From assembly GCA_945903545.1 (NCBI GenBank), contig CAMDOO010000016.1:1-48731 (forward strand): a stretch of DNA of 48,731 nucleotides, read 5' to 3'. Under the pieces are notes generated by a model that saw only the letters and a list, made by a program, of their open reading frames with translations, searched no databases and was not told the origin of the DNA. The position numbers and the translations under genes are program-made. Positions within the stretch are counted from its first letter, which is position 1. Each line of letters opens with the position of its first letter. The stretch comes from Opitutus sp. GAS368 (GTDB lineage: Bacteria > Verrucomicrobiota > Verrucomicrobiia > Opitutales > Opitutaceae). Below, piece by piece: positions 34,371 through 44,312 of the stretch.

Positions 34371-35924
34371 ATGAAACCGTTCTATATCACCACCGCGATC
34401 GACTACGCGAACGGTTCGCCGCACCTCGGCCATGCCTACGAGAAGGTGCTGACGGACGTGATTGCCCGTTTCCGGCGACAGATGGGCGACCAGGTCCACT
34501 TCCTCACCGGCACCGACGAGCACGGCCAGAAGGTCCAGGCCACCGCCCGCAAGCAGGGCGTCTCACCGCAGGAATTCGTCGACGGCATCAGCGCCCAGTT
34601 CGAGGCGCTGCTGCCGCGCCTCGGCGTGACCAACGACGACTTCATCCGCACCACCGAGGAGCGCCACAAGGCCGTGGTCTGCCGCCTGCTCCAGCAGCTC
34701 TTCGACCAGGGCGACATCTACCTCGCGGAGTACAAGGGTTACTATTCAACCCGCCAGGAGCAGTTCCTGCAGGAGAAGGACCGCCAGTCCGACGGCTCGT
34801 GGCCGGAGCTTTTCGGCGAGGTCACCGAGATCACGGAGTCGAATTACTTTTTCCGCCTGAAGAAATACCAGCCATGGCTGCAGGAATTTCTCGCGGCCCA
34901 TCCCGACTGGATCTTTCCGCGTTTCCGCCACGCGCAGGTCGCTGAGTTCCTCAAGGAGGACCTCAACGACCTCTGCATCTCGCGACCGCGCGAACGCCTC
35001 GAGTGGGGTATCACGCTGCCGTTCGACGCGAAGTACGTGACCTATGTCTGGTTCGACGCGCTCGTGAACTATTACTCCGCGGTGGCCGACCGCCCCGGCG
35101 TCTGGCCGGCGACGTGGCACGTCATCGGCAAGGACATCCTCGTGCCGCCGCACGCCGTCTACTGGCCGGCCATGCTTCATGCGTTGGGGCTCCCGCTGCC
35201 GGGCGGCATCATTGCCCACGGCTGGTGGTCGATCCGCGGCAGCAAAATGTCCAAGAGCACCGGCAACGCCCTCGACCCGCTGACGCTGGTCGACGAGTTC
35301 GGCGCCGATGCCTTCCGCTATTTCCTCATCCGCGAGATGAACGTTGGCCAGGACAGCGACTTCACGCGCGAGCAGTTCCTCGTGCGCTACAACAGCGAGC
35401 TGGCGAACAATCTCGGCAATCTCGTCAACCGCACGCTGAACATGACGACCCGCTTCGCCGGCGGCGCCGTGCCGGCCGCGGCCGACCTGCTGGATCTCGA
35501 CCGCGAGCTGCGCGCGCTGTGGGACAAGACCCGCGACGAGTTCCTCCCGCTTTGCGAGGGCTTCCAGTTCCATACGGCGCTGGAGCGGGCGATGTTTTTC
35601 CTGACGGAGACCAACGCCTACATCGAGAAGCGCGCGCCGTGGAAACTCGGCAAGTCGGCCGAGCCGGCCGACCAAGCCCTGCTGCGCACCACGCTCGCCA
35701 CGATGGCCGAGGCGCTGCGCCTCGCGGTCTCGCTCATCCGGCACGTCACGCCCGCCTCGACGGAGCGTATCCACGCCGTGCTCGGCTACACCCCGGGCCC
35801 GGTCTGGCGCGACGAACTCGTCTGGGGCGGCAAGCTCACCGGGGCCAAAGTCGCGGAGGCGCTCGTGCTTTTCCCGCGGCCCGCGCCGCCGACGGCGTCG
35901 GCCAAGCCGGAGAAAAAAGGGTAG
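34371..35924 (+). CDS. metG: Methionyl-tRNA synthetase
   Basis: MetRS, 517 residues. The class I signatures are present: HLGH at the start (NGSPHLGHAYEKVL) and KMSKSTGN near residue 300. The expected zinc-knuckle cysteines of the E. coli type are absent (AEYKGYYSTRQEQFL), so it belongs to the short, zinc-free MetRS class. No C-terminal tRNA-binding (Trbp111) domain is present. The ATG 34371 (MKPFYITTAIDYANG) is standard; the frame extends upstream only by non-homologous residues. The TAG stop is part of a GTAGGGG hairpin repeat. Confidence 0.96.
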   Translation: MKPFYITTAIDYANGSPHLGHAYEKVLTDVIARFRRQMGDQVHFLTGTDEHGQKVQATARKQGVSPQEFVDGISAQFEALLPRLGVTNDDFIRTTEERHKAVVCRLLQQLFDQGDIYLAEYKGYYSTRQEQFLQEKDRQSDGSWPELFGEVTEITESNYFFRLKKYQPWLQEFLAAHPDWIFPRFRHAQVAEFLKEDLNDLCISRPRERLEWGITLPFDAKYVTYVWFDALVNYYSAVADRPGVWPATWHVIGKDILVPPHAVYWPAMLHALGLPLPGGIIAHGWWSIRGSKMSKSTGNALDPLTLVDEFGADAFRYFLIREMNVGQDSDFTREQFLVRYNSELANNLGNLVNRTLNMTTRFAGGAVPAAADLLDLDRELRALWDKTRDEFLPLCEGFQFHTALERAMFFLTETNAYIEKRAPWKLGKSAEPADQALLRTTLATMAEALRLAVSLIRHVTPASTERIHAVLGYTPGPVWRDELVWGGKLTGAKVAEALVLFPRPAPPTASAKPEKKG

Positions 35925-35981
35925 GGGCCGACCTCCGGGCGGCCCGGTCTCGAACCCGGCCCGCCGGGACGTCGGGCCCTA
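35921..35981. repeat. GTAGGG-type long hairpin overlapping the metG stop
   Basis: GTAGGGGCCGAC at 35921-35932 pairs with GTCGGGCCCTAC near 35970-35981 with one mismatch, and inner arms CGGGCGGCCCGG / CCCGGCCCGCC pair around an asymmetric loop. The repeat provides the metG TAG stop (35922-35924). It could terminate the metG transcript before menF. Confidence 0.65.
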
Positions 35982-36030
35982 CCGGCTTTTTCCGCCCACC
36001 GCCCTCGGTCCACCGTCCACCGCCTACCGC

Positions 36031-37452
36031 ATGACCATCCTCCCGCTCGATCCCGTCGCCAACGCGACCCCGGAGGCGTTGCGGGCATTCCTCGGTGAAT
36101 GCGCAGCGGCGGCGCAACGCGCGGGCCGGCCGCGGCTCGTCAGCATTTCCCTCCAGGTCGGGGCGCTCGATCCCTTGGCCGTGCTGGAGTCCATCTTCGA
36201 GCCGGACCAGCCGCATTTCTACGCGGAGCGGCCTGACCTGGAGACGGCGATCGCCGGGGCGGAGGTGGCGGCCGAATTTGAGACGCAGGGTCCGGACCGC
36301 TTTCGAGCGGTGCAGGGCTGGGTGGATGACGTGCTCGAGCACGCGATCGCTGTGGGCGATGTGAACGCCCCGTTTGGCGGGCCGCATTTTTTCACCGCCT
36401 TCACGTTCCTCGATGAAACCGAGCCTGGGGAGGAGTTCCCGGCCGCCCGGGTGTTCGTCCCGCGCTGGCAGGTGGCGCGCGCGGGTGGAGTCACCACGGC
36501 GGTCGCGAACTTGCTGGTCGCCCCCGGGGCCGACCTGGACCAGCTCGCCGCCCGGGTCTGGCGGGCGCATGGCCGATTCCGCGCGTTCGATTTCCGGTCC
36601 AAGGAATCCGGCCCGGCCGGCGTGGGCGTTTCGCCTGCGATCCGATCCGGGGAGACGGGTGATTATCGTAACGCCGTAGCCCGGGCATTGCCCCTGATCG
36701 AATCAGGCGCCCTCGGGAAAATTGTCCTCGCGCGGGCCATTGATCTGGCGGCGGGCACGGCCCTGCATCCGCTGGAGTTGCTCAATGGCCTGCGGCAGCG
36801 CTTTCCCAGCTGCTACGCCTTCTCCTTGGCGAACGGGCGCGGGCAAAGCTTCATCGGCGCGAGCCCGGAACGCCTGGTGCGCGTCAGCAAGGGCCTGCTT
36901 GAGACCGAGGCACTGGCCGGCTCGATCCGGCGCGGCACGGGCGCCAGCGAGGACGCCGGCCTGGCGGCGGAGTTGGCGCACAGCGACAAGGACCAGCGGG
37001 AGCACAGCCTGGTGCTGGAGGCCGTCGCGGGCCGGCTTAAGGCGCTCGGCCTGATCCCGGAATTCCCCGCGGTGCCGGGCCTGTGCAAGCTGGCCAATGT
37101 GCAGCATCTCCACACTCCGGTCCGTGCCGCACTCGGCGACAAGGTGCGGCTGCTCGATGCGGTGGCGGCGCTGCACCCGACGCCGGCGGTCGGCGGCTGG
37201 CCGGTGGACGCGGCCGTGGCCCGCATCCGTGACCTGGAAGGCTTTCCGCGCGGACTCTACGCCGGGGCGATCGGCTGGATGAACGCCCGCGGCGGCGGCG
37301 AGTTTTTTGTCGGCCTGCGCTCGGCCCTGATCGAGGGCAACCGGGCCCGCCTCTACGCCGGCGCCGGCATCGTGGCCGGCTCGACCCCGGAGAAGGAGTT
37401 CGCCGAGACCGAGCTGAAATTCCGCGCGATGCGCGACGCGCTCTTGGGGTGA
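36031..37452 (+). CDS. menF: Isochorismate synthase (MenF-type)
   Basis: A 473-residue chorismate-binding enzyme that would make isochorismate for menaquinone (or a siderophore). The N-terminal 200 residues are divergent. The C-terminal block has GALGKIVLARAIDL, FIGASPERLV, TEALAGSIRRG, HSDKDQREHSLVLEAV, and LHPTPAVGGWPV, all typical of isochorismate synthases including the conserved Lys, Glu and His positions. No other men gene is next to it, so menaquinone rather than siderophore use is an inference from the lineage. Start ATG 36031 follows a hairpin. Confidence 0.88.
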   Translation: MTILPLDPVANATPEALRAFLGECAAAAQRAGRPRLVSISLQVGALDPLAVLESIFEPDQPHFYAERPDLETAIAGAEVAAEFETQGPDRFRAVQGWVDDVLEHAIAVGDVNAPFGGPHFFTAFTFLDETEPGEEFPAARVFVPRWQVARAGGVTTAVANLLVAPGADLDQLAARVWRAHGRFRAFDFRSKESGPAGVGVSPAIRSGETGDYRNAVARALPLIESGALGKIVLARAIDLAAGTALHPLELLNGLRQRFPSCYAFSLANGRGQSFIGASPERLVRVSKGLLETEALAGSIRRGTGASEDAGLAAELAHSDKDQREHSLVLEAVAGRLKALGLIPEFPAVPGLCKLANVQHLHTPVRAALGDKVRLLDAVAALHPTPAVGGWPVDAAVARIRDLEGFPRGLYAGAIGWMNARGGGEFFVGLRSALIEGNRARLYAGAGIVAGSTPEKEFAETELKFRAMRDALLG

Positions 37453-37490
37453 ACAGACTTGATGGATCACGCCGCCGGCTGCTCGTGAGG

Positions 37491-37585
37491 GTCATTTACT
37501 AGATGACACGGAGACAGATGCCCGGCCGATACCGAAGCCGGCGGGCGGAGGTGGTTGGCCCGCACCACGGTCATGATTAAATGAC
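37491..37585. promoter_or_regulatory. Pair of GTCAT/ATGAC palindromes upstream of the transglutaminase-like gene
   Basis: GTCATTTACTAGATGAC at 37491-37507 and GTCATGATTAAATGAC at 37570-37585 match the ends and partly the middle of the 24291-24357 palindromes (14 of 17 for the first). They lie in the 201-bp gap after menF, 79 bp apart centre to centre. Confidence 0.45.
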
Positions 37586-37653
37586 AGTGGCAGGAGGGCC
37601 GGCGGGAATTTTTCGCGGTTTCCATCCGGGATCGTCTGGTGCAGCGTGCGGTC

Positions 37654-39462
37654 ATGTCCCGCGCGGTTTTTCTGTTTGTGGCGCTTTTGCTGCCCGTTGG
37701 GGTGCTGCGTGCGGCCGAGGCACCATCATTGGTTCCGGCCGCGGAGGCGCTGAACGTGCCGACGGCGGCGCGGGTGGCGGCGCTGGCGGCGGCGGGAGGG
37801 GAGGAGCGCTGGGGCGACGTGGCCGCCGCGGCCCGGGCCGCCGCGCTCGCGGCGTATGCGCAGGACCGGACCCAGGCGGCCGGGGCCTGGCTGAACCTGC
37901 AGCGCTGGGCCGGGCTGTTCGGCGAGCCGCAGCGCGACTTCGTCGGTCGCTGGATCCCGGTGCTGGTCGCGGTGAAGGCCAACCACCCGAACATGCCGGG
38001 GCGCTTCGCGACCAGCGAGCAGCCGATGGGGGCGTCGGTGCCGGCCGAGCTGCGGGCCTGGCTGATGGGCAATGCGGCCGTGTCGGACGAATTCTTCTCG
38101 TTGCTCTCCCCGGTCGACTACGTGCCCGGGGTCTTCGGCGTGCTTACGGACCTTTATCAGGCCGACCCGGCTCGTTTCCGCGATTACCCGTCGCTCGCGC
38201 TCGCGCTGGCCGTGGTCTACGATGTGCCGCCGCCGCCGGACTGGCCGCACGGCCAGGTCTCGGCCGGCGCGCTGCCGCGGAGGCTGCGGCCGGTGCGCGA
38301 GGCTTTCGCCTGGTGGGTGCGGGAGGACAAGGCGGGCCGGACCCACCACCGGCTCAACCGCCTCGGGGCCGACGAGCTGAAGTTTGTCGTCGACGCGGCC
38401 GCGCCCGCGGCCGAGCTCGAGTGGTCGCAGCGCACGGTCACGCTGCCGCTCGCGGACTTTGCCAAGGTTTATCCCCTCGTCCGCTACCGGATGGAGCGGG
38501 TGCAGGCGCAGGCGTACCTCTGGCCGGGCCCGACCTACCGGCTGGCCGACATCCTCCAGACCGGCGGCATTTGCGTGGACCAAGCGTACTTTGCGACGGA
38601 GGCCGGCAAGGCGCGGGGCATCCCGACGCTGCTCTTCCGCGGGGCGGGGCTCGACGGACGGCATGCCTGGTTCGGCTATCTTGATGCGGAGCAGCGGTGG
38701 CAGCTCGACGCCGGCCGCTACGCCGAGCAGCGGTTCGTCACGGGTCTCGTGCAGGACCCGCAGACGTGGACCGGCCTCAGCGACCAGGAACTCAAGTTTC
38801 TCTCAGGGCGTTTCCGGGCGCTGCCGGCTTTCGCCCAATCCCGCGTGCACAGCCTGGTCGCGGCCGAGCTGCTGCGGGGCGGGAACGCCGGTGCGGCGGC
38901 GGCGAGCGCGCGCAAGGCCGTGAATTATGAGGGCCGCAACCTCGAGGCGTGGGAGACCCTGCTGGCCGCACAGCAGGCGCAGAAGCTGCGCCCGGAGCAA
39001 ACCGAGGCGACCTTGCGCGAGGCGGCACAGGCCTTTCAGAAGGCGGGCATCCCGGACCTGGAGATCGGCTACCTGAACCGCCTCATCACCAGCCTGCGCG
39101 GCCGGGGCCAGACCAGCCAGGCCGACTTCGAGGAAAAGCAGCTCGTGCGCAAGTACCAGTCCGGGCGCACCGATCTCGCCATCCAGCAGGCCGGCGAGAT
39201 GCTGAAGCGCAGCTTTGCCACCCAGACGGTCGCCGAACAGATCAAGACCTACAACGCCGCCGTGGACAACTATGGCCGCGGGGCGGGCATCGAGTTCTTC
39301 GACGAGATCGTGGTGGTGTTCGCCGAGCATCTCCAGCAGCTGCGCGAGCCGGCCGCCGCGCTCGAGGCGGTCCAGCGCGCCCGCGGCACGCTGCGCGTCG
39401 AAGCAGGCAAGCAGCTCGAGCGCGAGATGACTGCGCTGGAGACACGGCTGCGCAGCAGGTGA
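37654..39462 (+). CDS. Secreted transglutaminase-like (papain-fold) protein
   Basis: A 602-residue exported protein. The signal peptide is MSRAVFLFVALLLPVGVLRA (1-20). A transglutaminase-like catalytic triad is visible: Cys307 (GGICVDQAYF), His337 (GRHAWFGY) and Asp352 (WQLDAGRY). Such proteins act as proteases, amidases or crosslinkers outside the cytoplasm. The C-terminal 200 residues are helical, TPR-like (AAAASARKAVNYEGRNLEAW). The ATG at 37654 is chosen over GTG 37639 because it starts the signal peptide. Confidence 0.82.
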   Translation: MSRAVFLFVALLLPVGVLRAAEAPSLVPAAEALNVPTAARVAALAAAGGEERWGDVAAAARAAALAAYAQDRTQAAGAWLNLQRWAGLFGEPQRDFVGRWIPVLVAVKANHPNMPGRFATSEQPMGASVPAELRAWLMGNAAVSDEFFSLLSPVDYVPGVFGVLTDLYQADPARFRDYPSLALALAVVYDVPPPPDWPHGQVSAGALPRRLRPVREAFAWWVREDKAGRTHHRLNRLGADELKFVVDAAAPAAELEWSQRTVTLPLADFAKVYPLVRYRMERVQAQAYLWPGPTYRLADILQTGGICVDQAYFATEAGKARGIPTLLFRGAGLDGRHAWFGYLDAEQRWQLDAGRYAEQRFVTGLVQDPQTWTGLSDQELKFLSGRFRALPAFAQSRVHSLVAAELLRGGNAGAAAASARKAVNYEGRNLEAWETLLAAQQAQKLRPEQTEATLREAAQAFQKAGIPDLEIGYLNRLITSLRGRGQTSQADFEEKQLVRKYQSGRTDLAIQQAGEMLKRSFATQTVAEQIKTYNAAVDNYGRGAGIEFFDEIVVVFAEHLQQLREPAAALEAVQRARGTLRVEAGKQLEREMTALETRLRSR

Positions 39463-39496
39463 GAAAGATCGCGGGCGCGGCGCGACGAGTCAGCGC

Positions 39497-39626
39497 GCCG
39501 GGAACTCGGGTAATGGTACAGTTTGAGGATTGGGCGCGGCTGTAGGAGCAGCTTTACGCCGCGATTCCGGCGAATATCGCGGGATAAACCCGCTCCTGCA
39601 TTCAAAATGTACCACTGCCGGGAACT
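39497..39626. repeat. MITE/REP-like element with direct repeats
   Basis: Core palindrome 39541-39602 starts TGTAGGAGCAGCTTTACGCC and ends with the imperfect complement. It is flanked by 15-nt inverted arms AATGGTACAGTTTGA (39512-39526) and TCAAAATGTACCACT (39602-39616), two mismatches. The ten bases GCCGGGAACT occur at 39497-39506 and again at 39617-39626, touching the right arm, as a candidate target duplication. Confidence 0.6.
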
Positions 39627-39725
39627 TGCCTCGATTTGTCCGAAAAAGAGATGATTGGGAGAAGGACAAGCATTGGATCTGCCGGATGCTCGGCCTTGGG
39701 CGCACCAGGGGGAGTGGCACGTATT

Positions 39726-39777
39726 GGCTATAGCCGGGTCGGTGAACCCGGTGCCGGCCTCAACGAGGCCAGCTACA
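39726..39777. repeat. Double-hairpin repeat upstream of the DUF1800 gene
   Basis: TATAGC ... GCTACA outer arms enclose CCGGGT/ACCCGG (39734-39739, 39746-39751) and GGCCT/AGGCC (39756-39760, 39766-39770). Together with the preceding element it fills most of the 498 bp between the transglutaminase-like and DUF1800 genes; no gene is seen there. Confidence 0.6.
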
Positions 39778-39960
39778 GATCCGGGAATCGTCCAAAACGT
39801 GCTGCCACCGAACCCAGGGCGCCCCGACGGGTCGGTGCCTCGCTTGGCGCATCGTTGCGCTCCGGATATTTTCACGGAATCGTGACCATCCAGTACTGGA
39901 CTTGTCTCTGGGAATCGGCATGCTGGCCTTGTCCCCGGTCACTCCCCGATCGTCCCGCCG

Positions 39961-42891
39961 ATGATTTACCCCGTGATTTCGCTGCCCCCCCGTCTGTCGT
40001 TTGCCGCGGTCATCCTTGGCCTCGTCGCCCTGTTGGCGGGCGTGCGGTCGCTTGAGGCATCCGAATACGACCAGCGGATCGCCGGGCTCTCGACGCGCGG
40101 GCTCGCCGGGTCCGGCAGCAACGTGATGATCGCCGGCTTCGTGATCCAGCAGGGGGCGCCGAAGACTGTGCTCCTCCGCGCGATCGGGCCGGGACTCGCC
40201 GCCCAGGGAATTTCGCAGGGCACGCTGGCCGATCCCCTGCTCACGCTCTTCGACAGCCGGGGCAGTGCGCTGCTTTCCAACGACAACTGGTCGGCCACCG
40301 ACGAGTCCGTGATGCGCTCGGTTGGCCTGGTGCCTCCGGTGCGCGGCAGCTTGGATGCGTCGATCGTCGTCACGCTGCCCACCGGGGTCTACACGGCGCA
40401 GGTCAGCACCGCCGCCGGGGCCACGGGCATTGTCCTGCTCGAGGTCTATGATGTCAGCGGCCCGGCGCGCCTGATGGCGATTTCCACGCGGGCGCCGGTC
40501 GGCTCGGGCGGCAACGTCCTCATCGCCGGCATGATCGTTTCGCCGGGCACGCTTTACCGGCGTTTGGTGCTGCGGGCGGGCGGGCCGATGCTCGCCCCGC
40601 TGCTGGCCCCGGGGACGGTCGTGCTTTCCAACCCGACCATGTCGGTCGTCGATTCACTCGGCCGGGTCGTGGCGACAAACGATGATTGGGACGCGGGTGG
40701 AGCGAATGCGTCCGGGCAGATTGCCGCGGCCTTCAATCAGGCGGGCATGGCCCCGCTCACCCCGGGCAGCCGCGATGCCGCGCTGGTCCTCGACCTGCCG
40801 CCCGGCACTTATACGATCCTCGCGGGCAACGTCGATGCCTCGACCGGTGTCGGCTTGGTGGAGGCCTACGACATTACCCCGGATGGCGGTCTCCCCAGCG
40901 ACGGCGGCGCGGCCGTGGGGGTGCCGACCGCCGCGCTCTTCATGGCGAACCTGAGGACGCCGGGGACGGCGGGCGCGACGGGTTACGGCACCGCGACCAT
41001 TCAGCTCTCGGCCGACGAGAAATCGGTGATCATTGGTCAGACCTTCTACAATCTATCCGGGCGGGCCACCTCCGCGCACCTGGCGATCGACGGAAACTAT
41101 ATCACGGGCCTGCCGACAACGCAGACGTCCGGCTTTGGCTGGACCATCACGGGCAGCGGGGCCTATAGCGCGGCGGACATCGTGTCGGCGCTGAAGGCCG
41201 GCCGGGTGTACGTCAGCATCGACACGGCGGCGAACCCAGCCGGCGAGTTGCTCGGCACCTTCGCGCGCACCAGCGGTGCGGCCATCTTTGCGCTCCCGGC
41301 GGCGGCCCCGGCGCTCTCCTTGGCGACCGTCTCGGCGCAGGACGCCGCCCGTTTCCTTAATCAGGCGACCTTCGGACCCACCACTGCCGAAAGCGCCGCG
41401 GTCCGCCAGCGTGGTTACTCCACCTGGATCGCCGACCAGATGGCTCTGCCCGCCACGCTCCACCGGACCGCGACCTTGGCCGACTTCGAGGCTTATACGC
41501 GCAATGCCACCACGACCAGTGCGGTGCCCACCAACCGCCAGGCCGCCTGGTGGCGGATCTCGGTCACGGCTCCCGACCAGCTCCGGCAGCGCGTGGCCTT
41601 CGCATTGAGCGAGATCTTCGTCATCTCCGACCAGAACACGACCATCAATGGTGCGACCGAGGGTGCGGCCAACTACTACGACCTGCTGGTGCAGGGCGCC
41701 TTCGGGAATTTCCGGCAACTCCTGGAGGATGTGACCCTGAGCCCGATGATGGGCATCTACCTGAGCTCGCTCCGGAACGGCAAGGGCACGTTCGATGCTC
41801 AGGGCAAAGTCCTCACTTCGGCCGACGAGAACTACGCGCGCGAGGTCATGCAGCTCTTCACCATTGGCCTGCGCCAGCTCCAGCCGGATGGCACGCTCAA
41901 GCTCGACAGCACCGGCCAGCCCATCGCGACCTACGACCAGACCACGATCTCCGAGATGGCGAAGGTCTTCACCGGCTGGGCATTCGCCTCGAACCTGGCC
42001 AACCCCAATTTCCGTTCGTCGACCGCCGACTACCTCAACCCGATGCGGCTTTACCCGGCGTTTCATGACGACACCGCGAAGACGATCGTGGACGGCCGCG
42101 TGATCCCGGTCAACCAGGGCGGCGCGGCGGACCTTCGCATGGCGCTCGACGGGCTTTTTCAGCACGCGAACACGGGGCCCTTCTTCGCGCGGCAGATGAT
42201 CCAGCGGCTGGTGACGAGCAACCCGAGCCCGGGCTATGTCTACCGGGTCGCGCAGGTTTTCGCCAACAACGGTTCCGGGGTGAGGGGTGATATCGGCGCG
42301 GTGGTGCGCGCCATCCTGCTCGACTACGAGGCCCGCTCGCCCGCGCTGCTGGCCAACGCGGCCTTCGGGAAGCTCAAGGAACCTCTGCTGCGGGCGACCG
42401 CGATGTTCCGCGCGCTCGGCGGGGGTTCCAACAGCGGGCGGATCAACATCTCCAGCCCGGACACCTTGCTGGCGCAGGCATCGCTGCGTTCTCCGACGGT
42501 GTTCAACTTCTTTGAACCGGCCTATGTCCTGCCCGGCCTGCTCAGTCAGGCTGGTATGTACGCTCCGGAGTTCCAGATCCTTACCGACACCACTGCGATC
42601 ACGGTTCCGAACTTCTACTACACTTACATCTACACGACGCGCACGGCCACCGATCCGAACTCGCAGACCATCGGGCTGACGCTCGACTTCCTGCTGCCGC
42701 TTGCGCGGACGCCGGGACCTCTGGTGGACCAACTCGACCAGCTCCTGGCGGGCGCGACCCTTTCGCAGGCCGCCAAGGACCGGGTCATCGCCGCCCTCAA
42801 TGCCGTGCCGGGTTCCACCAGCGACCTCGAGCGCGTCCGCGCCGCGGTCTATCTCATCATGACCACCGCGGGCGGCGCGGTGCAGAAATAA
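39961..42891 (+). CDS. DUF1800 protein with N-terminal repeat domains and CHRD domain
   Basis: A 976-residue exported protein (signal peptide about 1-33). Two related beta domains come first: LSTRGLAGSGSNVMIAGFVI (43-62 region) with NDNWSATDE, and ISTRAPVGSGGNVLIAGMIV with NDDWDAGG. Next is a CHRD-like domain (about 320-440, ending NPAGELLGTF). The C-terminal half is DUF1800, with ARFLNQATFGPTTAESAAVR and ENYAREVMQLFTIGLRQL. DUF1800 and DUF1501 genes are commonly paired in Planctomycetota and Verrucomicrobiota; their function is not established. The neighbouring DUF1501 gene follows after 17 bp, so they are surely one operon. Confidence 0.92.
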   Translation: MIYPVISLPPRLSFAAVILGLVALLAGVRSLEASEYDQRIAGLSTRGLAGSGSNVMIAGFVIQQGAPKTVLLRAIGPGLAAQGISQGTLADPLLTLFDSRGSALLSNDNWSATDESVMRSVGLVPPVRGSLDASIVVTLPTGVYTAQVSTAAGATGIVLLEVYDVSGPARLMAISTRAPVGSGGNVLIAGMIVSPGTLYRRLVLRAGGPMLAPLLAPGTVVLSNPTMSVVDSLGRVVATNDDWDAGGANASGQIAAAFNQAGMAPLTPGSRDAALVLDLPPGTYTILAGNVDASTGVGLVEAYDITPDGGLPSDGGAAVGVPTAALFMANLRTPGTAGATGYGTATIQLSADEKSVIIGQTFYNLSGRATSAHLAIDGNYITGLPTTQTSGFGWTITGSGAYSAADIVSALKAGRVYVSIDTAANPAGELLGTFARTSGAAIFALPAAAPALSLATVSAQDAARFLNQATFGPTTAESAAVRQRGYSTWIADQMALPATLHRTATLADFEAYTRNATTTSAVPTNRQAAWWRISVTAPDQLRQRVAFALSEIFVISDQNTTINGATEGAANYYDLLVQGAFGNFRQLLEDVTLSPMMGIYLSSLRNGKGTFDAQGKVLTSADENYAREVMQLFTIGLRQLQPDGTLKLDSTGQPIATYDQTTISEMAKVFTGWAFASNLANPNFRSSTADYLNPMRLYPAFHDDTAKTIVDGRVIPVNQGGAADLRMALDGLFQHANTGPFFARQMIQRLVTSNPSPGYVYRVAQVFANNGSGVRGDIGAVVRAILLDYEARSPALLANAAFGKLKEPLLRATAMFRALGGGSNSGRINISSPDTLLAQASLRSPTVFNFFEPAYVLPGLLSQAGMYAPEFQILTDTTAITVPNFYYTYIYTTRTATDPNSQTIGLTLDFLLPLARTPGPLVDQLDQLLAGATLSQAAKDRVIAALNAVPGSTSDLERVRAAVYLIMTTAGGAVQK

Positions 42892-42908
42892 CCGGCGGCA
42901 ACAAACCC

Positions 42909-44312
42909 ATGAAAACCCCGTCCGGACCCCATGATCCCACCCGGCGCCGTTTCGTCGGCCAATGCTGCGCCGCCGTGGGCGCCACCGGTTTGCTCTCCGC
43001 GCTGGCCCAGCTCCGCGTACTCGGGGCCGTCGCCAACCCCCCGGCCGGCGACTACAAGGCGATCGTCTGCCTCTTCCTTGCCGGTGGTAACGACGCCAAT
43101 AACCTCATCGTCCCGTCCGACACCGCGGGCTACAACGCCTACGCCGCTGGCCGCGGCGCGCTCGCCCTGCCGCGCACGGGTCTGCTCGGCGTTAATGTCA
43201 CGGCCAACGACGGCCACTCCTACGGGCTGCACCCCGCGATGCCGGAGCTGCAGGCGCTTTTCAATCAGGGGCGCTCCACGGTCATGGCGAATGTCGGCAC
43301 CCTCTGCGTGCCGACCACCAAGGCCCAGTACACCGCGCGCTCGGTCCCGCTGCCCAACCAGCTTTTCTCCCACAACGACCAGCAGGTGGAATGGCAAAGC
43401 AGCTTGCCGGACCGCGCCTTCACCACGGGCTGGGGCGGGCGGCTCGCGGACCTCGTGAACGCGTTCAACCAGAACAACGCGATCTCAATGTCGATCAGCC
43501 TGAACGGCCAGAACTCGTTCCAGGTTGGCAACACGGTCGCCCAGTACTCCGTGAATTCCACCGGCGCCGTGGCCATGAGTGGCACGGCCACGGGCACGAC
43601 CACGCTCGCGGGCGTGCGGACCAAGGCTCAGAGTGACCTGCTCGCCGCGCAGCAGCCCGGCCTGATGGAGACCGCCTTCGCTACGCAGACCACCAGCGCG
43701 ATCTCCGACAGCGCCCTCGTCTCGGGTTTCCTGAGTGGCAATCCCACCTTCAGCACGGTCTTTCCCACGACCTTTCTCGGCAGCCAGCTCCGCACCATTG
43801 CCCGCCTCATCGCCGCCGCGCCGCAGCTCGGACTCCGCCGGCAGGTTTTTTTCGCCCGGGTGGGCGGCTGGGATTTGCATGATGACCAGGTGGTGGCCGG
43901 CAACACCGGCACCGGCGCCCATGCCAATCTGCTCAGTGACGTCAGCAAGAGCCTCGCCGCCTTCTACAACGCGACCGTTGAGCTGGGCGTCGGGCAGATG
44001 GTGACGACCTTCACGGCGTCGGACTTCGGCCGGACCTTCAACACCAACGGCGACGGCTCGGACCACGGCTGGGGCAGTCACCACCTGATCATGGGCGGCG
44101 CGCTGCGCGGCGGCCAGATCTACGGGCGCATGCCGGACTGGACGATCAACGGCCCGGACGACACCGGCCGCGGCCGCTGGATCCCGAGTACCAGCGTGGA
44201 CGAGTACAGCGCGACGATGGCGTCGTGGTTCGGCGTGAGCGCGACGAACCTGCCCGTGGTGCTGCCCAACATCGGCCGCTTCGCGAATCCGAACCTGGGA
44301 TTCCTGGGCTGA
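42909..44312 (+). CDS. DUF1501 protein, Tat-exported
   Basis: A 467-residue DUF1501 (alkaline-phosphatase-superfamily-like) protein. The N-terminus has a twin-arginine motif TRRRFVGQCCAAVGATG followed by a hydrophobic stretch, so export by Tat is likely. Core blocks are FLAGGNDANNLIVPSD, LFSHNDQQVEWQSS, GWGGRLADL, DLHDDQVV and TASDFGRTFNTNGDGSDHGWGSHH, with the conserved Asp/His pattern. It is the partner of the DUF1800 protein. The stop is followed directly by a GTAGGGCGGA hairpin at 44314-44338. Confidence 0.92.
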   Translation: MKTPSGPHDPTRRRFVGQCCAAVGATGLLSALAQLRVLGAVANPPAGDYKAIVCLFLAGGNDANNLIVPSDTAGYNAYAAGRGALALPRTGLLGVNVTANDGHSYGLHPAMPELQALFNQGRSTVMANVGTLCVPTTKAQYTARSVPLPNQLFSHNDQQVEWQSSLPDRAFTTGWGGRLADLVNAFNQNNAISMSISLNGQNSFQVGNTVAQYSVNSTGAVAMSGTATGTTTLAGVRTKAQSDLLAAQQPGLMETAFATQTTSAISDSALVSGFLSGNPTFSTVFPTTFLGSQLRTIARLIAAAPQLGLRRQVFFARVGGWDLHDDQVVAGNTGTGAHANLLSDVSKSLAAFYNATVELGVGQMVTTFTASDFGRTFNTNGDGSDHGWGSHHLIMGGALRGGQIYGRMPDWTINGPDDTGRGRWIPSTSVDEYSATMASWFGVSATNLPVVLPNIGRFANPNLGFLG

